DNA of 21,726 nt from a virus: positions 1-21,726 of IMG/VR virus record IMGVR_UViG_3300020371_000070. One strand, written 5' to 3'. Each line of letters opens with the position of its first letter. Position 1 is the first letter of the stretch. A program made the position numbers and the translations under genes. Positions 7,701-14,995 of this stretch are shown piece after piece. The notes under the pieces are model-generated. The model did not search any database, was not told the origin of the DNA, and worked only from the letters and a program-made list of their open reading frames with translations.

Positions 7701-10700
7701 TACTGACTTCTTATAAGATTATAGAGGAATTCTCTATCTGCTCCTGTATGTCCTTGAGGTCCACCTGCCTGAACTGATGGCATAGGATTCAAACTAGCAT
7801 AGACCGTTTGACCATTGGTTCTGGTGTGATGTAAGAAAACATGCATTGAACTAGATGCATCATCTTCGTTATAACCACCTGGACGGTGCAAGATATCATG
7901 TATCATAGCTATTGGACCGAGTGAGTCTTCAATATCATCCGCAGTAAGTGTCATTCCATAGAAATTAGTACCAACAAACATTCTACGTTGGTAATCTAGT
8001 TCATAAGAACGCATCCAAGTTCCATCAACCGTCAGGTCAAAACTGATTTCAAAATATTCATGATATTTTGGTAATTCAAAACTAGTCTTTCCACCAGCAG
8101 TTATACTACCCAGAGTTCCAGTCCCAGCATTATATGTATTTCCGTTAGAGTCTCTATAAATCATTTGATACTCAACCTTCAAAGGATGATTAGGTAAGGG
8201 AGCATCAATCCCAGTTCCCAAATCAACATCAAAGGTTACGTGAGTAACAGTTTGTTCTCCAGGTACATCTGTAGTTGTAATATAGTTAGTTCCTGCCGTC
8301 TGCCTCCACCAGTAGTTACTTAAGTAATTATGAGGAGCAACTTCACCAAATTTAACCACACCATCTGTAGTTGTAACTGCATCACTTTGGTTATACCTAA
8401 AAGAATCACTTGGTATAGGTACTCTTATTTCTTCTCCAGTAGGTTCTAATTGGGTACGTACAAACATGTCACCCGAAGTCATAGCTTCAGCTACAGATAC
8501 TGCATCAGCAGTCTCTTTTCCAACAGAGTCAACCCATGATTGTAGGTTATTGGTAATCTTTCCATCGATTGAAGATTTCCAAGAAACAAAATGTGCTTCA
8601 TTCTTTTTATCTTCTTTCTTAAGATGAGACAATGCTCTATAACTAGAAAGCATTGATTGAATCTTATCATTAGTAGGATTCTTTTCTGCTTTTAGTTCTA
8701 GTTTATTTGCAATCTTATCAAAGTCATTCTCTTCTTCGGTAGCAACTGTTGCCTCATACTCAGCAAACATCTGCTGTGCCTGACTTTGGTCTTGAAGTTC
8801 ATTGTACTCAGATTGAAGAATACTTCCCTTCTTACCCTCTTCATCAGTAAAGAAGATAACAGTATCTGAACCAACCTTTTCTTCACGGGTTACTGTCTTC
8901 ACCTTACCATCAGTAAAGATAGTTTTAGGAGTTCCATCCTTCTCAAAATATCCAGCAAAACTTCTCTTGCCAGCATTTCTATCGAGAAGATATTCCCATG
9001 CTTGGTCTGCATTACCAAGATGGTCCAGAACAACGTTCTTTCTATCCTGAGATGCTCTTGCATTTTGCTCTCTTTCATACTTACCCCACATTCTCTCTTC
9101 TGGTTTCTTGAATGATGCAGGAACTTCTGCCTGTTTCATCAAACCAGAGTTGATAGTCCTTGGTTCTGAACCAATAACTCTAGGACGACGTTTTACTTTC
9201 TCCTTCTTCTCTTCAATAACTACAGGTTTTTTGATGTTTTTAATTACATCTAAGGTGTGAGATTCATTGAGATTAGAAACCTTATTTGTTCTTCTTGGAA
9301 GTCTTGGAAAATTAAAAGACTCCTTTTTTGTTTTTTGGTTGATTGGATGTTCATGATATACAGTTGGGTTACTCAATACCTTGCCAATTTGGTCTTGTAC
9401 GTTTTGTGGTAACTGATTTACTGGAATTTTGACATTAGTAACTACATCCCCTCTAATATTTGGAGGATATCCTTCCATACCACCAGTATTTGGTGTTGTA
9501 GTGTCAAGATTAAAGTTTGGAATTGGTACTCCATTTGGACCCACTGTTGGTGCCTGACCATACCCTGCAACCGCATGAGTCAAATGGGATAGACCTTTTT
9601 TAATTGGGTCTGGAACTTCACCAGGATCTGTTGAATTAACATTATGATATGCATGGTCAGTGTATTGCATATATGGTTCACTGCCATCTGAAGGATAAAC
9701 AAATTGAACTTGTGCTTGTCCAGCAGCAGCTAAAGGATTATCAAGTCCACCATATGACTGTGGATATCCAACTGGTCCTGTATTATTTGGATATTGCTGC
9801 AATGTCTCTGGTGTATGTGCATGAACTTTTCCATTATTATCAACATAAAAGTTATCATCAGAGTAATTAATTGGTGTATCAGTTACTTTCATATCACCAG
9901 CAGCAATGGCAGAATCTGGAAGACCATTAGCAAGAGCATCAATGACGGATTGTGGAATATCTGCTTGGTCTTTTACGATTGGTTCACCAGAAAGGATAGA
10001 CATTGCAATATCTGTAGCATAATTTGCTGCTGGTAAACCATTTTGAGCAAAAGATGTTATGTTATTCCAAAGTGAATTCAATGCATCCCCAATAGGAGTT
10101 CCTGGACCCATTGGACCACCTTCACCAAATGGATTTCCAGGTCCACCCCCAGGACCACCTTTACCTCCAAACTGACTACCATGTCCTGGGAACCATGGGA
10201 ATCCAGCCCCTTCAGGAGGAACGTTTGGTGGTGGTGTGTTTTGTGGTTGGTTCTTAGGTTTTCCCGTAGTTGTACAATAGTATCTACCATACTGGTCTGG
10301 AGTATTTGATGGTGGACCAGGATAGAATGCCCTATAGTTTGCCTCTGCTGGGTCATTACTAATTCCACCATACTTTTCTACATCTCTAAACCAAACTGCT
10401 TGGTCAATAGTAAATCCACTATTATAAGAAGTAAAATTACTGACACCATCCCAGTCGGAAAGTTTTCCAGTAATTCTTCCTAGGTTGACCATCTTACGGT
10501 CAGACTGTCTAATATATCCAAACGTACTAAAATTTCCCCATGCATACCACATGGATGCCATTGGTCCGAGAATGGCAGTCGTATCTCCAGGTGGTTCAGC
10601 TACTCTAATAGTACCATCAGGCATGAAAAGACCTGAAGTATCTTTACCATCATATCCAGATGAACCATCACCATCCTGATCGAAGTCTGGGTCATCAACA

Positions 10701-10852
10701 TTAGGATGACTCATTACTACAATATTAGGTTCTACTCTATATAAACCTTGCGTATTATTTGTAGGAACTTCCTCATGAAGACGTGAAGGTTTGGATGCCT
10801 TCATGTGCTTCAGTGCTCTTGAAAATGTATTAGAACTTCCCATTCCTATCAA
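4751..10852 (-). CDS. Giant multidomain virion protein (about 2030 aa) with possible ADP-ribosyltransferase-like segment
   Basis: This is the largest gene here, in the virion block with a late box. Residue numbers are from TTG 10852. An Asp-rich, calcium-site-like stretch (DPDFDQDGDGSSGYDGKD, about 53-71) is followed by a Pro/Gly-rich linker (about 195-252), a highly charged region (about 540-800), a beta-rich region, and an Ala-rich hydrophobic stretch (about 1170-1210). Near the C-terminus, HGTGPKAAKSIKKGGF (His 1723), NVYGTKGVFLD and VKIPVAYKPG resemble the HGT...GF...VYL order of ADP-ribosyltransferase folds. A second hydrophobic stretch (KAVPIAGAAISIADAGY and on, about 1877-1932) and a charged tail follow. 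TTG 10852 has GGGAG 7 nt upstream; ATG 10843 has AGGA directly adjacent, so the start is unsettled. Domain calls are inference; being a virion protein is likely. Confidence 0.75.
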   Translation of the reverse strand: MIGMGSSNTFSRALKHMKASKPSRLHEEVPTNNTQGLYRVEPNIVVMSHPNVDDPDFDQDGDGSSGYDGKDTSGLFMPDGTIRVAEPPGDTTAILGPMASMWYAWGNFSTFGYIRQSDRKMVNLGRITGKLSDWDGVSNFTSYNSGFTIDQAVWFRDVEKYGGISNDPAEANYRAFYPGPPSNTPDQYGRYYCTTTGKPKNQPQNTPPPNVPPEGAGFPWFPGHGSQFGGKGGPGGGPGNPFGEGGPMGPGTPIGDALNSLWNNITSFAQNGLPAANYATDIAMSILSGEPIVKDQADIPQSVIDALANGLPDSAIAAGDMKVTDTPINYSDDNFYVDNNGKVHAHTPETLQQYPNNTGPVGYPQSYGGLDNPLAAAGQAQVQFVYPSDGSEPYMQYTDHAYHNVNSTDPGEVPDPIKKGLSHLTHAVAGYGQAPTVGPNGVPIPNFNLDTTTPNTGGMEGYPPNIRGDVVTNVKIPVNQLPQNVQDQIGKVLSNPTVYHEHPINQKTKKESFNFPRLPRRTNKVSNLNESHTLDVIKNIKKPVVIEEKKEKVKRRPRVIGSEPRTINSGLMKQAEVPASFKKPEERMWGKYEREQNARASQDRKNVVLDHLGNADQAWEYLLDRNAGKRSFAGYFEKDGTPKTIFTDGKVKTVTREEKVGSDTVIFFTDEEGKKGSILQSEYNELQDQSQAQQMFAEYEATVATEEENDFDKIANKLELKAEKNPTNDKIQSMLSSYRALSHLKKEDKKNEAHFVSWKSSIDGKITNNLQSWVDSVGKETADAVSVAEAMTSGDMFVRTQLEPTGEEIRVPIPSDSFRYNQSDAVTTTDGVVKFGEVAPHNYLSNYWWRQTAGTNYITTTDVPGEQTVTHVTFDVDLGTGIDAPLPNHPLKVEYQMIYRDSNGNTYNAGTGTLGSITAGGKTSFELPKYHEYFEISFDLTVDGTWMRSYELDYQRRMFVGTNFYGMTLTADDIEDSLGPIAMIHDILHRPGGYNEDDASSSMHVFLHHTRTNGQTVYASLNPMPSVQAGGPQGHTGADREFLYNLIRSQYAHLKDRYAQTYTIKSMGLTRVAPITVWVPLDSPEAVSFMRTAPEMAGLTPAQRLKKLKEMLKSGNEYLIKMLGYQGSTATPGPNEPADYLDGADELLNDVSPEEQAEIEKNLAKLGPEYAKLAAIPAAIPLLASPAGQAALAAGAAAVGTLLIQAGIDIGNTMQSSADWDYDDSTEQESQSSPESEMKDRQRSEAAEADKALQDAIDQYGADSEEAREARQAKNDTLTRHKKERKSIGGKDDRGKGKETSGMTSRGDTKSGTNDTWYGEQVTRKGRYLSDSKTFKKQSFSKWYGSMESDTADKVISDAKIETKDQVLELVFDEFNRLRLQEGMTSKGFEYIYGLAVSNIVSQYGIDSKFASDLLHASADTTDYEFGPNFPGSYVNSIGDYEVDSSRKINVNAYYDSKFGSVSGSGGSFTLRTVDGPSGASRSSLQSALGITLPSGISGALGGTPIEGSAVQRIFTGAQPGNIINFNWGFTSSEKGLPQDIKVDDYAFVAITGRVTKIVSILQGGDVRGGSFRYRLKPGDIDGNGNVKVAIGVMDVFDDIYNTTLRINSFGSLYAGDIGSIGDTTDAADLGAPVNNLDPKKKKKKPSYMDIQVGDERVVKVDGETYVDTSTGYYNKNSGVKLTPAQMGKIATNVAGGTKINPSLQAIGSQGKGLGGAVKIGQHGTGPKAAKSIKKGGFKSGSRSNVYGTKGVFLDPSKSGAAADEFARAGAAAEAGGRTTTGRSAAQRAADLKAGRTAGKGVKIPVAYKPGTGSRMNIPGTKYAEVGVSADKATKGARLAQNAVTKYPNSAKAKQLVRTGATTAKVGAARGVAAKLGKAVPIAGAAISIADAGYRASQGDYAGAALSGLTAVPGPVGWIALAAQIATDAAGITGRSKKESYINMTYRGFVRESTEYKNYQEYVDRAKETIDKNNLKLDKNLLDVLKMELGLSDKLSDEDKEYLVDIFDNPDKLKSKEVSKFIKKIVPKLSSKN

Positions 10853-11391
10853 ACAGTATCTCCCATAGGAGTATTTATCTGCATAGTAGCAGCACTATAT
10901 TCTACACAACCCTCTGGCCATCCAACAATAGTGATTCTATTATGCGGTGCAGTATTATTAACAACTTCGATTCCATGAGGAACTTTTGGATTTATCCAAA
11001 CAAATCTATTTGGCATTGGAACAATTTTATCAACATCACAGTTCTCAAGCATTAAATTTCCACCCCAGGATTCATCCCATGTAGGGTGAGCATAATATAT
11101 AAAACCACCAAAGTCAATATGATAACCACTTCCAGAAGACTCTCTATCAATTCCTGGTGGTAAAGTATTAATAAAAGACCATGAAGGAATAGTCTGCTCC
11201 CAATGTTCTTGATATAAACCTAACTCTTTTAACTTATCAACAATCCACCCCAATCCAGTCTTGTATGGTTCATGAATATTTTCGACAAATCCATCGGTGT
11301 TCATGAAGTCATCAAGATTATTTTGTATCCATTGCCACTGTTCTTCATTAAGGAAATTATCAATCACTAGTGCTGCAGTACGTGTTGTCAT
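10849..11391 (-). CDS. 2-oxoglutarate/Fe(II)-dependent oxygenase (180 aa)
   Basis: This belongs to the prolyl-4-hydroxylase-like 2OG-Fe(II) dioxygenase group, which couples 2-oxoglutarate decarboxylation to hydroxylation of a substrate. The iron-binding facial triad is visible: His91 and Asp93 in GYHIDFGGF, and His139 in NPKVPHGIEVV. Arg152 in HNRITIVGW is the expected 2-oxoglutarate anchor. The length is normal for the compact phage members of the family, which are frequent in cyanomyoviruses. The start at ATG 11391 lacks a good SD but lies behind a perfect late box. Its stop overlaps the start of the giant virion gene, so modification of a virion protein is a reasonable but unproved role; DNA or host protein are alternatives. 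Confidence 0.85.
   Translation of the reverse strand: MTTRTAALVIDNFLNEEQWQWIQNNLDDFMNTDGFVENIHEPYKTGLGWIVDKLKELGLYQEHWEQTIPSWSFINTLPPGIDRESSGSGYHIDFGGFIYYAHPTWDESWGGNLMLENCDVDKIVPMPNRFVWINPKVPHGIEVVNNTAPHNRITIVGWPEGCVEYSAATMQINTPMGDTV
10872..10879 (-). promoter_or_regulatory. Late promoter box upstream of the giant gene
   Basis: GATAAATA on the minus strand inside the 3' end of the oxygenase gene, 19 bases before TTG 10852. The GGGAG that serves the giant gene would be near the very 5' end of this transcript. Confidence 0.5.
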
Positions 11392-11417
11392 CAGACATAC
11401 AAAAATCTTTGTGAAAA

Positions 11418-11425
11418 TATTTATA
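11418..11425 (-). promoter_or_regulatory. Late promoter box upstream of the oxygenase
   Basis: Perfect TATAAATA (CTATAAATA) on the minus strand, 26 bases before the ATG at 11391, in the divergent gap 11392-11464. Confidence 0.75.
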
Positions 11426-11430
11426 GTTTG

Positions 11431-11437
11431 CTAAATA
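11431..11437 (+). promoter_or_regulatory. Probable late promoter box of the plus-strand genes
   Basis: CTAAATA on the plus strand, 27 bases before the ATG at 11465 and only 5 bases from the oppositely oriented TATAAATA. Similar TAAATAG boxes occur on minus at 14098-14106 and 18694-18702. It lacks the full TATAAATA match. Confidence 0.45.
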
Positions 11438-11464
11438 GTCGTGAAGACGCACTTGGAATTTTAA

Positions 11465-11962
11465 ATGAAGAGACTAGCGATTACTTTGGGTATGCTTCTG
11501 ATGACCGCATCTGCAGCAAATGCAGGCGGACTTGTTACTAAACATGCATCTAGTGTTCAACTGACCGTAGATGCTGCGCGTTCAACTGCTTCAAGAATCG
11601 GATCCTCGTTCAGTATCGCAGGTTCAAATATTGATACTACGGACGGATCAACTGCAGGCACAGTTTCTGCTGGTACTATTACTAGTGGTGTCTACAGTCC
11701 AGGAACTATTGCTGCAACACAAGATACCGCAGGTGCAGCATTTTCATTCAGTCAGTCTTATACACAGGGTGATGCAGTACCTACTAGTGCTGCAACAGTA
11801 GGTGCAATTCCTAACTTCGGTTCAGTTACTTCGTATTCAGCTGGAACTGCTGGAGACCTAGCAGGTACTGTAACCAGTGCAGGTGCAATTACAGTAACCG
11901 CAGGCGGAGCTGGATCCAGTGCAATCGGACAATTCGTCTCTGAAGTTACTGTAATCGACTGA
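11465..11962 (+). CDS. Exported Ala/Ser/Thr-rich protein (165 aa)
   Basis: The N-terminus MKRLAITLGMLLMTASAANA is a clear Sec signal peptide with cleavage after ANA. The mature part is low in charge and rich in Ala, Gly, Ser and Thr, consistent with a beta-rich secreted or fibrous protein. It shares TQ-x3-GAAF-x-F (residues about 86-96) and a C-terminal VSEVTVID with the next gene, whose product has GAAFQF and VTEVT in the same order, so the two look like diverged paralogues. The stop TGA shares one base with the next ATG (TGATG). Curli-type secretion genes are known in some marine phages, but I see no diagnostic curlin repeat. Function unknown. Confidence 0.8.
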   Translation: MKRLAITLGMLLMTASAANAGGLVTKHASSVQLTVDAARSTASRIGSSFSIAGSNIDTTDGSTAGTVSAGTITSGVYSPGTIAATQDTAGAAFSFSQSYTQGDAVPTSAATVGAIPNFGSVTSYSAGTAGDLAGTVTSAGAITVTAGGAGSSAIGQFVSEVTVID

Positions 11963-12405
11963 TGACTAGACTACAAGAAGCAATCGGATTGGGATTGGTT
12001 CTTGGTGTAATACATGGTTTGGTGCAACCCGCATACAGCGTTCCTGTTGTACCAAACTTCACCCAGGGCTCAATGACCAGCCATACTGAAACAACACAAA
12101 CAATCACCGAAACCATCAATTCGATGGACTATAACACAGGGTATCAATACTCTGCTACAGGTTCAGGTGTTACTGCATCTGGAAACCTTTCACCAACGCC
12201 TCATACAACTAATGTAACCATTGAAGGAGTGAATTCAACATGGACTGGAGTGGGTTCAAAACCAACATTCACACAGACAAACCCAGGAGCAGCGTTCCAG
12301 TTTACCGAGACCGTAAAAGGCCCAGGGCTGTCAAACCACACAATTATTCAAAGAGTAACCGAGGTAACTTCGGTAACAGATACTACAAGTATATTCTCCC
12401 AATAA
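11962..12405 (+). CDS. Exported Thr-rich protein, paralogue of its neighbour (147 aa)
   Basis: Residues 1-26 form a signal-peptide-like segment (IGLGLVLGVIHGLVQPAYS). The mature part is very rich in Thr, Ser, Asn and Gly (TQTITETINSMDYNTGYQYS) and contains no cysteine. GAAFQFTE and RVTEVTSVTD match the order of motifs in the gene before. The start is coupled to the previous stop through TGATG. The last 166 bases also encode, in another frame, the beginning of the next gene. I do not recognise a family; an extracellular or envelope-associated structural role is inferred from composition and export signal. Confidence 0.75.
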   Translation: MTRLQEAIGLGLVLGVIHGLVQPAYSVPVVPNFTQGSMTSHTETTQTITETINSMDYNTGYQYSATGSGVTASGNLSPTPHTTNVTIEGVNSTWTGVGSKPTFTQTNPGAAFQFTETVKGPGLSNHTIIQRVTEVTSVTDTTSIFSQ

Positions 12406-13166
12406 TACTTAGTGGATTATTCCCATCTCAATCTCTGGCAGAAACTGTTGGTGGTGTCTCCGCTACTGCTGCTCCTGTTGCTAATAGTAGTGGTAGCGTC
12501 ACAAACCAGGCAATCCAAGTTTTACAAGGACCCTACATTACGAATACTTATGGAGGTGGAGTCCAGTGTCAAGGTGCTACCAGAAACTTCACTCCATATG
12601 TAACTGGAACAACTTCGTTCATGAGACCGTATGAAGCATATTACCCGTCTCCCGTTTATGACATGAGGGATTTGACTGGTGATTTTGATGATGATGGAAA
12701 TGCTATTCCCGATGGAGCACCTGATAGTCCAGGCTCGATTTTATACAATGTTCCTACACGAACAGGACAGAAAGATAATTATAGTATTGGTTTAGGATTC
12801 TCTCTAACTTGGTCTACACCTCTAGACAAAAAGGCACAGGCACTCTGCAAAGAAGCAGCAGAAACACAGATTAAGTTACAACAACAATTGACTGCTAATA
12901 AGCGGTTAGACTTTGAGATTGCGAGACTAAAAAATTGTGGACAATTAATAAAGGAGGGAATTAGTTTCCACCCCAAGAGTCCTTACTATTCTATCTGTGC
13001 TGATGTGATGGTACAAGGTGTCACTTACATCAAACCTCACGTACACACTATTCCAGAACCTACTTCTTCTTCTTCTGACTCTTCACCGCAACAGACCGAA
13101 GCTTTGCAATCGCTTCGTTCCGAATCCGCTGCTCTGCTCGGCGGTCCGATACAGATTCGACCTTAA
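12240..13166 (+). CDS. Exported cyanophage protein of unknown function (308 aa, start uncertain)
   Basis: The body of the protein is convincing. A hydrophobic segment (YILPIILSGLFPSQSLAE, about residues 51-68) looks like a signal peptide and is followed by TVGGVSATAAPVANSSGSV, an acidic DLTGDFDDDGNAIPDGAPDS stretch, a helical KEAAETQIKLQQQL segment, four cysteines and a Ser-rich tail. The only canonical start in frame is ATG 12240, with AAGGAG 10 nt upstream. It lies inside the previous gene and would give a 50-residue basic extension before the signal segment. A non-canonical ATT or ATA start near 12393 would give a standard signal peptide. The 3' end overlaps the converging minus gene by 107 bp. 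Family unknown to me. Confidence 0.7.
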   Translation: MDWSGFKTNIHTDKPRSSVPVYRDRKRPRAVKPHNYSKSNRGNFGNRYYKYILPIILSGLFPSQSLAETVGGVSATAAPVANSSGSVTNQAIQVLQGPYITNTYGGGVQCQGATRNFTPYVTGTTSFMRPYEAYYPSPVYDMRDLTGDFDDDGNAIPDGAPDSPGSILYNVPTRTGQKDNYSIGLGFSLTWSTPLDKKAQALCKEAAETQIKLQQQLTANKRLDFEIARLKNCGQLIKEGISFHPKSPYYSICADVMVQGVTYIKPHVHTIPEPTSSSSDSSPQQTEALQSLRSESAALLGGPIQIRP

Positions 13167-13893
13167 TCTTCTTACCTCTAATCTGAGCAATCTTTTTTAA
13201 GACCTTCTTGACTGTAGGTTTAATTACTTTCAATAGTATGTCTGCAAAAGGTTTTGCCAACAGAGCAGATGTAGTAGCAACAACAGCAATACCCCCAGTG
13301 GTGATTACGGTCCCCGTTGGGGGTAATCCATTTATGGCTTGTTGAATGATTGGAACATCTTCAACTAATCGAATACATTCAGTTCCTTCTAACTTATACC
13401 CAATAACAACTTTCCTACCACTGTCAAATATGAATCCAACAGGTTCTTCCGACAGTTGTTTCTGAGTAGGACATTCAATCTCTGCAGTTGCTGCTGAAGT
13501 GTCTGGTGTTTTAGGTGTTTCTACTTCTGGTTCTGGTGTTTTCTTTTCTGGTGGTGGTTCAACTGGTGGTACTGGAGTCTCCCTCTCAAACTTTAATTTT
13601 CCTTTATTATAATCAATTGGATTGAAAGATGGAACACCCGCATCACAAAAGGTTTTAGTACCCTTTGGATCATCATCTTCCAACATATTATTTTCATCTA
13701 CCTCATGTGCCTCAACACATCCAGGCATATCAACAATAGGAGTACCTATATCTACTGTAACTGGTGCAGCATAAGGAATAGCCAAAGAAGTATCTCTATC
13801 CCAAGTAGTAACCTCAGGAACTCTGATATCATTAATCCGTAATGTTTTGATTCTAATGTCCTTAGTACCAATATTAGGAATCTCCGCAGGCAT
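13060..13893 (-). CDS. Pro-rich protein with one membrane segment and basic tail, unknown function (277 aa)
   Basis: I do not recognise this protein. An N-terminal beta-like region (IKTLRINDIRVPEV) is followed by a Pro/Glu/Thr-rich linker (PPVEPPPEKKTPEPEVETPK, about residues 108-130). Next come a small domain with cysteines (VIGYKLEGTECIRLVEDV), a hydrophobic segment (GTVITTGGIAVVATTSALLA) and a strongly basic tail ending in KKKK. ATG 13893 has GGAG 7 nt upstream and overlaps the preceding gene by 20 bp. The layout (linker, membrane segment, basic end) would suit an envelope or virion-internal role. The last 35 codons lie antisense to the end of the plus-strand exported protein. Confidence 0.7.
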   Translation of the reverse strand: MPAEIPNIGTKDIRIKTLRINDIRVPEVTTWDRDTSLAIPYAAPVTVDIGTPIVDMPGCVEAHEVDENNMLEDDDPKGTKTFCDAGVPSFNPIDYNKGKLKFERETPVPPVEPPPEKKTPEPEVETPKTPDTSAATAEIECPTQKQLSEEPVGFIFDSGRKVVIGYKLEGTECIRLVEDVPIIQQAINGLPPTGTVITTGGIAVVATTSALLAKPFADILLKVIKPTVKKVLKKIAQIRGKKIKVESVSDRRAEQRIRNEAIAKLRSVAVKSQKKKK

Positions 13894-14086
13894 CGTTCAT
13901 CTCCGATTCATTCTTAGTAATCCACTCTTTCAGTCTACACATGTAGAGTCGTATTAAATCTGCTTGATTCAAATGAAATACATCATATGTTTCTAGGTAC
14001 ATCTGGGTATGCCTATCTACGGCATCCTGACACTCTTTAATCATAGAGTACCAAGGGTCTCTATGGGGAGTGTGAAACTCTGACAT
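13874..14086 (-). CDS. Small soluble protein, unknown function (70 aa)
   Basis: I do not recognise this protein. It is mainly helical, rich in aromatic and charged residues (YSMIKECQDAVDRHTQMYLE, LIRLYMCRLKEWITK), with no signal or membrane segment. ATG 14086 follows a TAAATAG box and a very short leader without a clear SD. It overlaps the next gene by 20 bp, and the SD of that gene is inside it, so the two are probably co-translated. Confidence 0.6.
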   Translation of the reverse strand: MSEFHTPHRDPWYSMIKECQDAVDRHTQMYLETYDVFHLNQADLIRLYMCRLKEWITKNESEMNDACGDS

Positions 14087-14097
14087 GTGTTTTCTTA

Positions 14098-14106
14098 CTA
14101 TTTAAC
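14098..14106 (-). promoter_or_regulatory. Possible late box (GTTAAATAG)
   Basis: The minus strand reads GTTAAATAG, overlapping the TAA stop of the 214-aa gene and 11 bases before the ATG at 14086. It resembles the TAAATAG boxes at 11431 (plus) and 18694 (minus) but not the full consensus. Confidence 0.25.
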
Positions 14107-14746
14107 AATCATTAAATACTTGACCAACTTGAGAACCAATCGAGGAACCTGCTCTCTGTCCTAAAAGTAATGCCCAACCACCTGCTAACCATCCAACATA
14201 TGGAATGTTAGCAACCGCAGGAACAACTAAACCAGCAGCAATAGAACTACCTGCCATTGCACCTTGTGACCGTGCTCCAGCGTCCGCCGCTATACACTCT
14301 GCGCTTTGGGCATTCATCTTTCCCCCTTCACCTATTTCACCTCCCCCGATATTGCGGGTTCCGTCCATGGTGTATTGGTCACGACGATACTCATTGCGTT
14401 GTTCAGTACCACCACCAAACAATCCTTTTTTGTTTTGATTAAGATTCAGTGACCTTTCAGACTCAAGAATAGCAGGGTCATTTGCTTTATATTGAATCTC
14501 ATATCCATCCTTTCCTGCCTTGATGGTGTATGAAGAGTAATCCCCACGGGGAATATTAATTGTTGGAACTTGTGGAACTCTAGGTTGTTCAGGTTGTCTC
14601 ACAAGATAACCCAAAAGACCAATGTGTGATATTGCAAAAAGTGAACCAGCAACAATAGCAATTGTCTTCAAAGGAGACTTGCTCGGTACATGCTCGGTAA
14701 CTTTCTCGGTCGAATCTTCTTTGTTAGTTTCCCAGTATGGTTTCAT
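14102..14746 (-). CDS. Membrane-anchored protein with Gly-zipper-like C-terminus (214 aa)
   Basis: One transmembrane helix lies at residues about 27-48 (TIAIVAGSLFAISHIGLLGY), preceded by a charged N-terminus. A Pro-rich periplasmic-side stretch and a polar region with DQYTMDGTRNIGGGEIGEGG follow. The last 70 residues are Ala/Gly-rich and hydrophobic (AMAGSSIAAGLVVPAVANIP, GSSIGSQVGQVF), similar to glycine-zipper membrane segments. The start ATG 14746 overlaps the previous stop (ATGA) and has GAGGA upstream. It is the longest member of a run of small membrane proteins. Function is unknown; membrane perturbation or pore formation at lysis or infection is a possibility and no more. Confidence 0.65.
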   Translation of the reverse strand: MKPYWETNKEDSTEKVTEHVPSKSPLKTIAIVAGSLFAISHIGLLGYLVRQPEQPRVPQVPTINIPRGDYSSYTIKAGKDGYEIQYKANDPAILESERSLNLNQNKKGLFGGGTEQRNEYRRDQYTMDGTRNIGGGEIGEGGKMNAQSAECIAADAGARSQGAMAGSSIAAGLVVPAVANIPYVGWLAGGWALLLGQRAGSSIGSQVGQVFNDC

Positions 14747-14988
14747 GGCATCCTCACTGGTGGAATAGCACCACCTGTATGTTTAGGCATCTCTGGCATT
14801 TCTGGCATAGCAGCATCAATAAGTCCAGGAAGTGCTCCTGAAACTGCTTCCGTTGCCGCAGCTGCTGCTTTCTCTCTTGCTTCTTCGATTAAGACATCCT
14901 TGTTAAGATATAACCAAGTGCCGCCACTAACAACGGCAGCAGATACAACAAAAGACGACAGTGCGAGTACATTGATTAGTTTTTGCAT
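14743..14988 (-). CDS. Small membrane-anchored protein (81 aa)
   Basis: An N-terminal hydrophobic helix (INVLALSSFVVSAAVVSGGT) anchors or exports it. An Ala/Glu-rich helical part (EEAREKAAAAATEAVSGALP) and a Pro/Met-rich end (MPEMPEMPK) follow. ATG 14988 has GAGGA 4 nt upstream. It overlaps the next gene by ATGA and is preceded by the 59-aa gene with a 7-base gap. One helix followed by a periplasmic tail is the general layout of spanin-type or holin-accessory proteins, but there is no cysteine lipobox and no family I recognise. Confidence 0.65.
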   Translation of the reverse strand: MQKLINVLALSSFVVSAAVVSGGTWLYLNKDVLIEEAREKAAAAATEAVSGALPGLIDAAMPEMPEMPKHTGGAIPPVRMP

Positions 14989-14995
14989 GGTGTCC

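Noticed and set aside
12412-12603. A 63-codon frame with a very hydrophobic stretch (LLLLLLLIVVV)
   Set aside because: It lies in another frame of the convincing 308-aa gene, starts at GTG without SD, and its hydrophobicity comes from CTG/GTG-like codons read out of frame.
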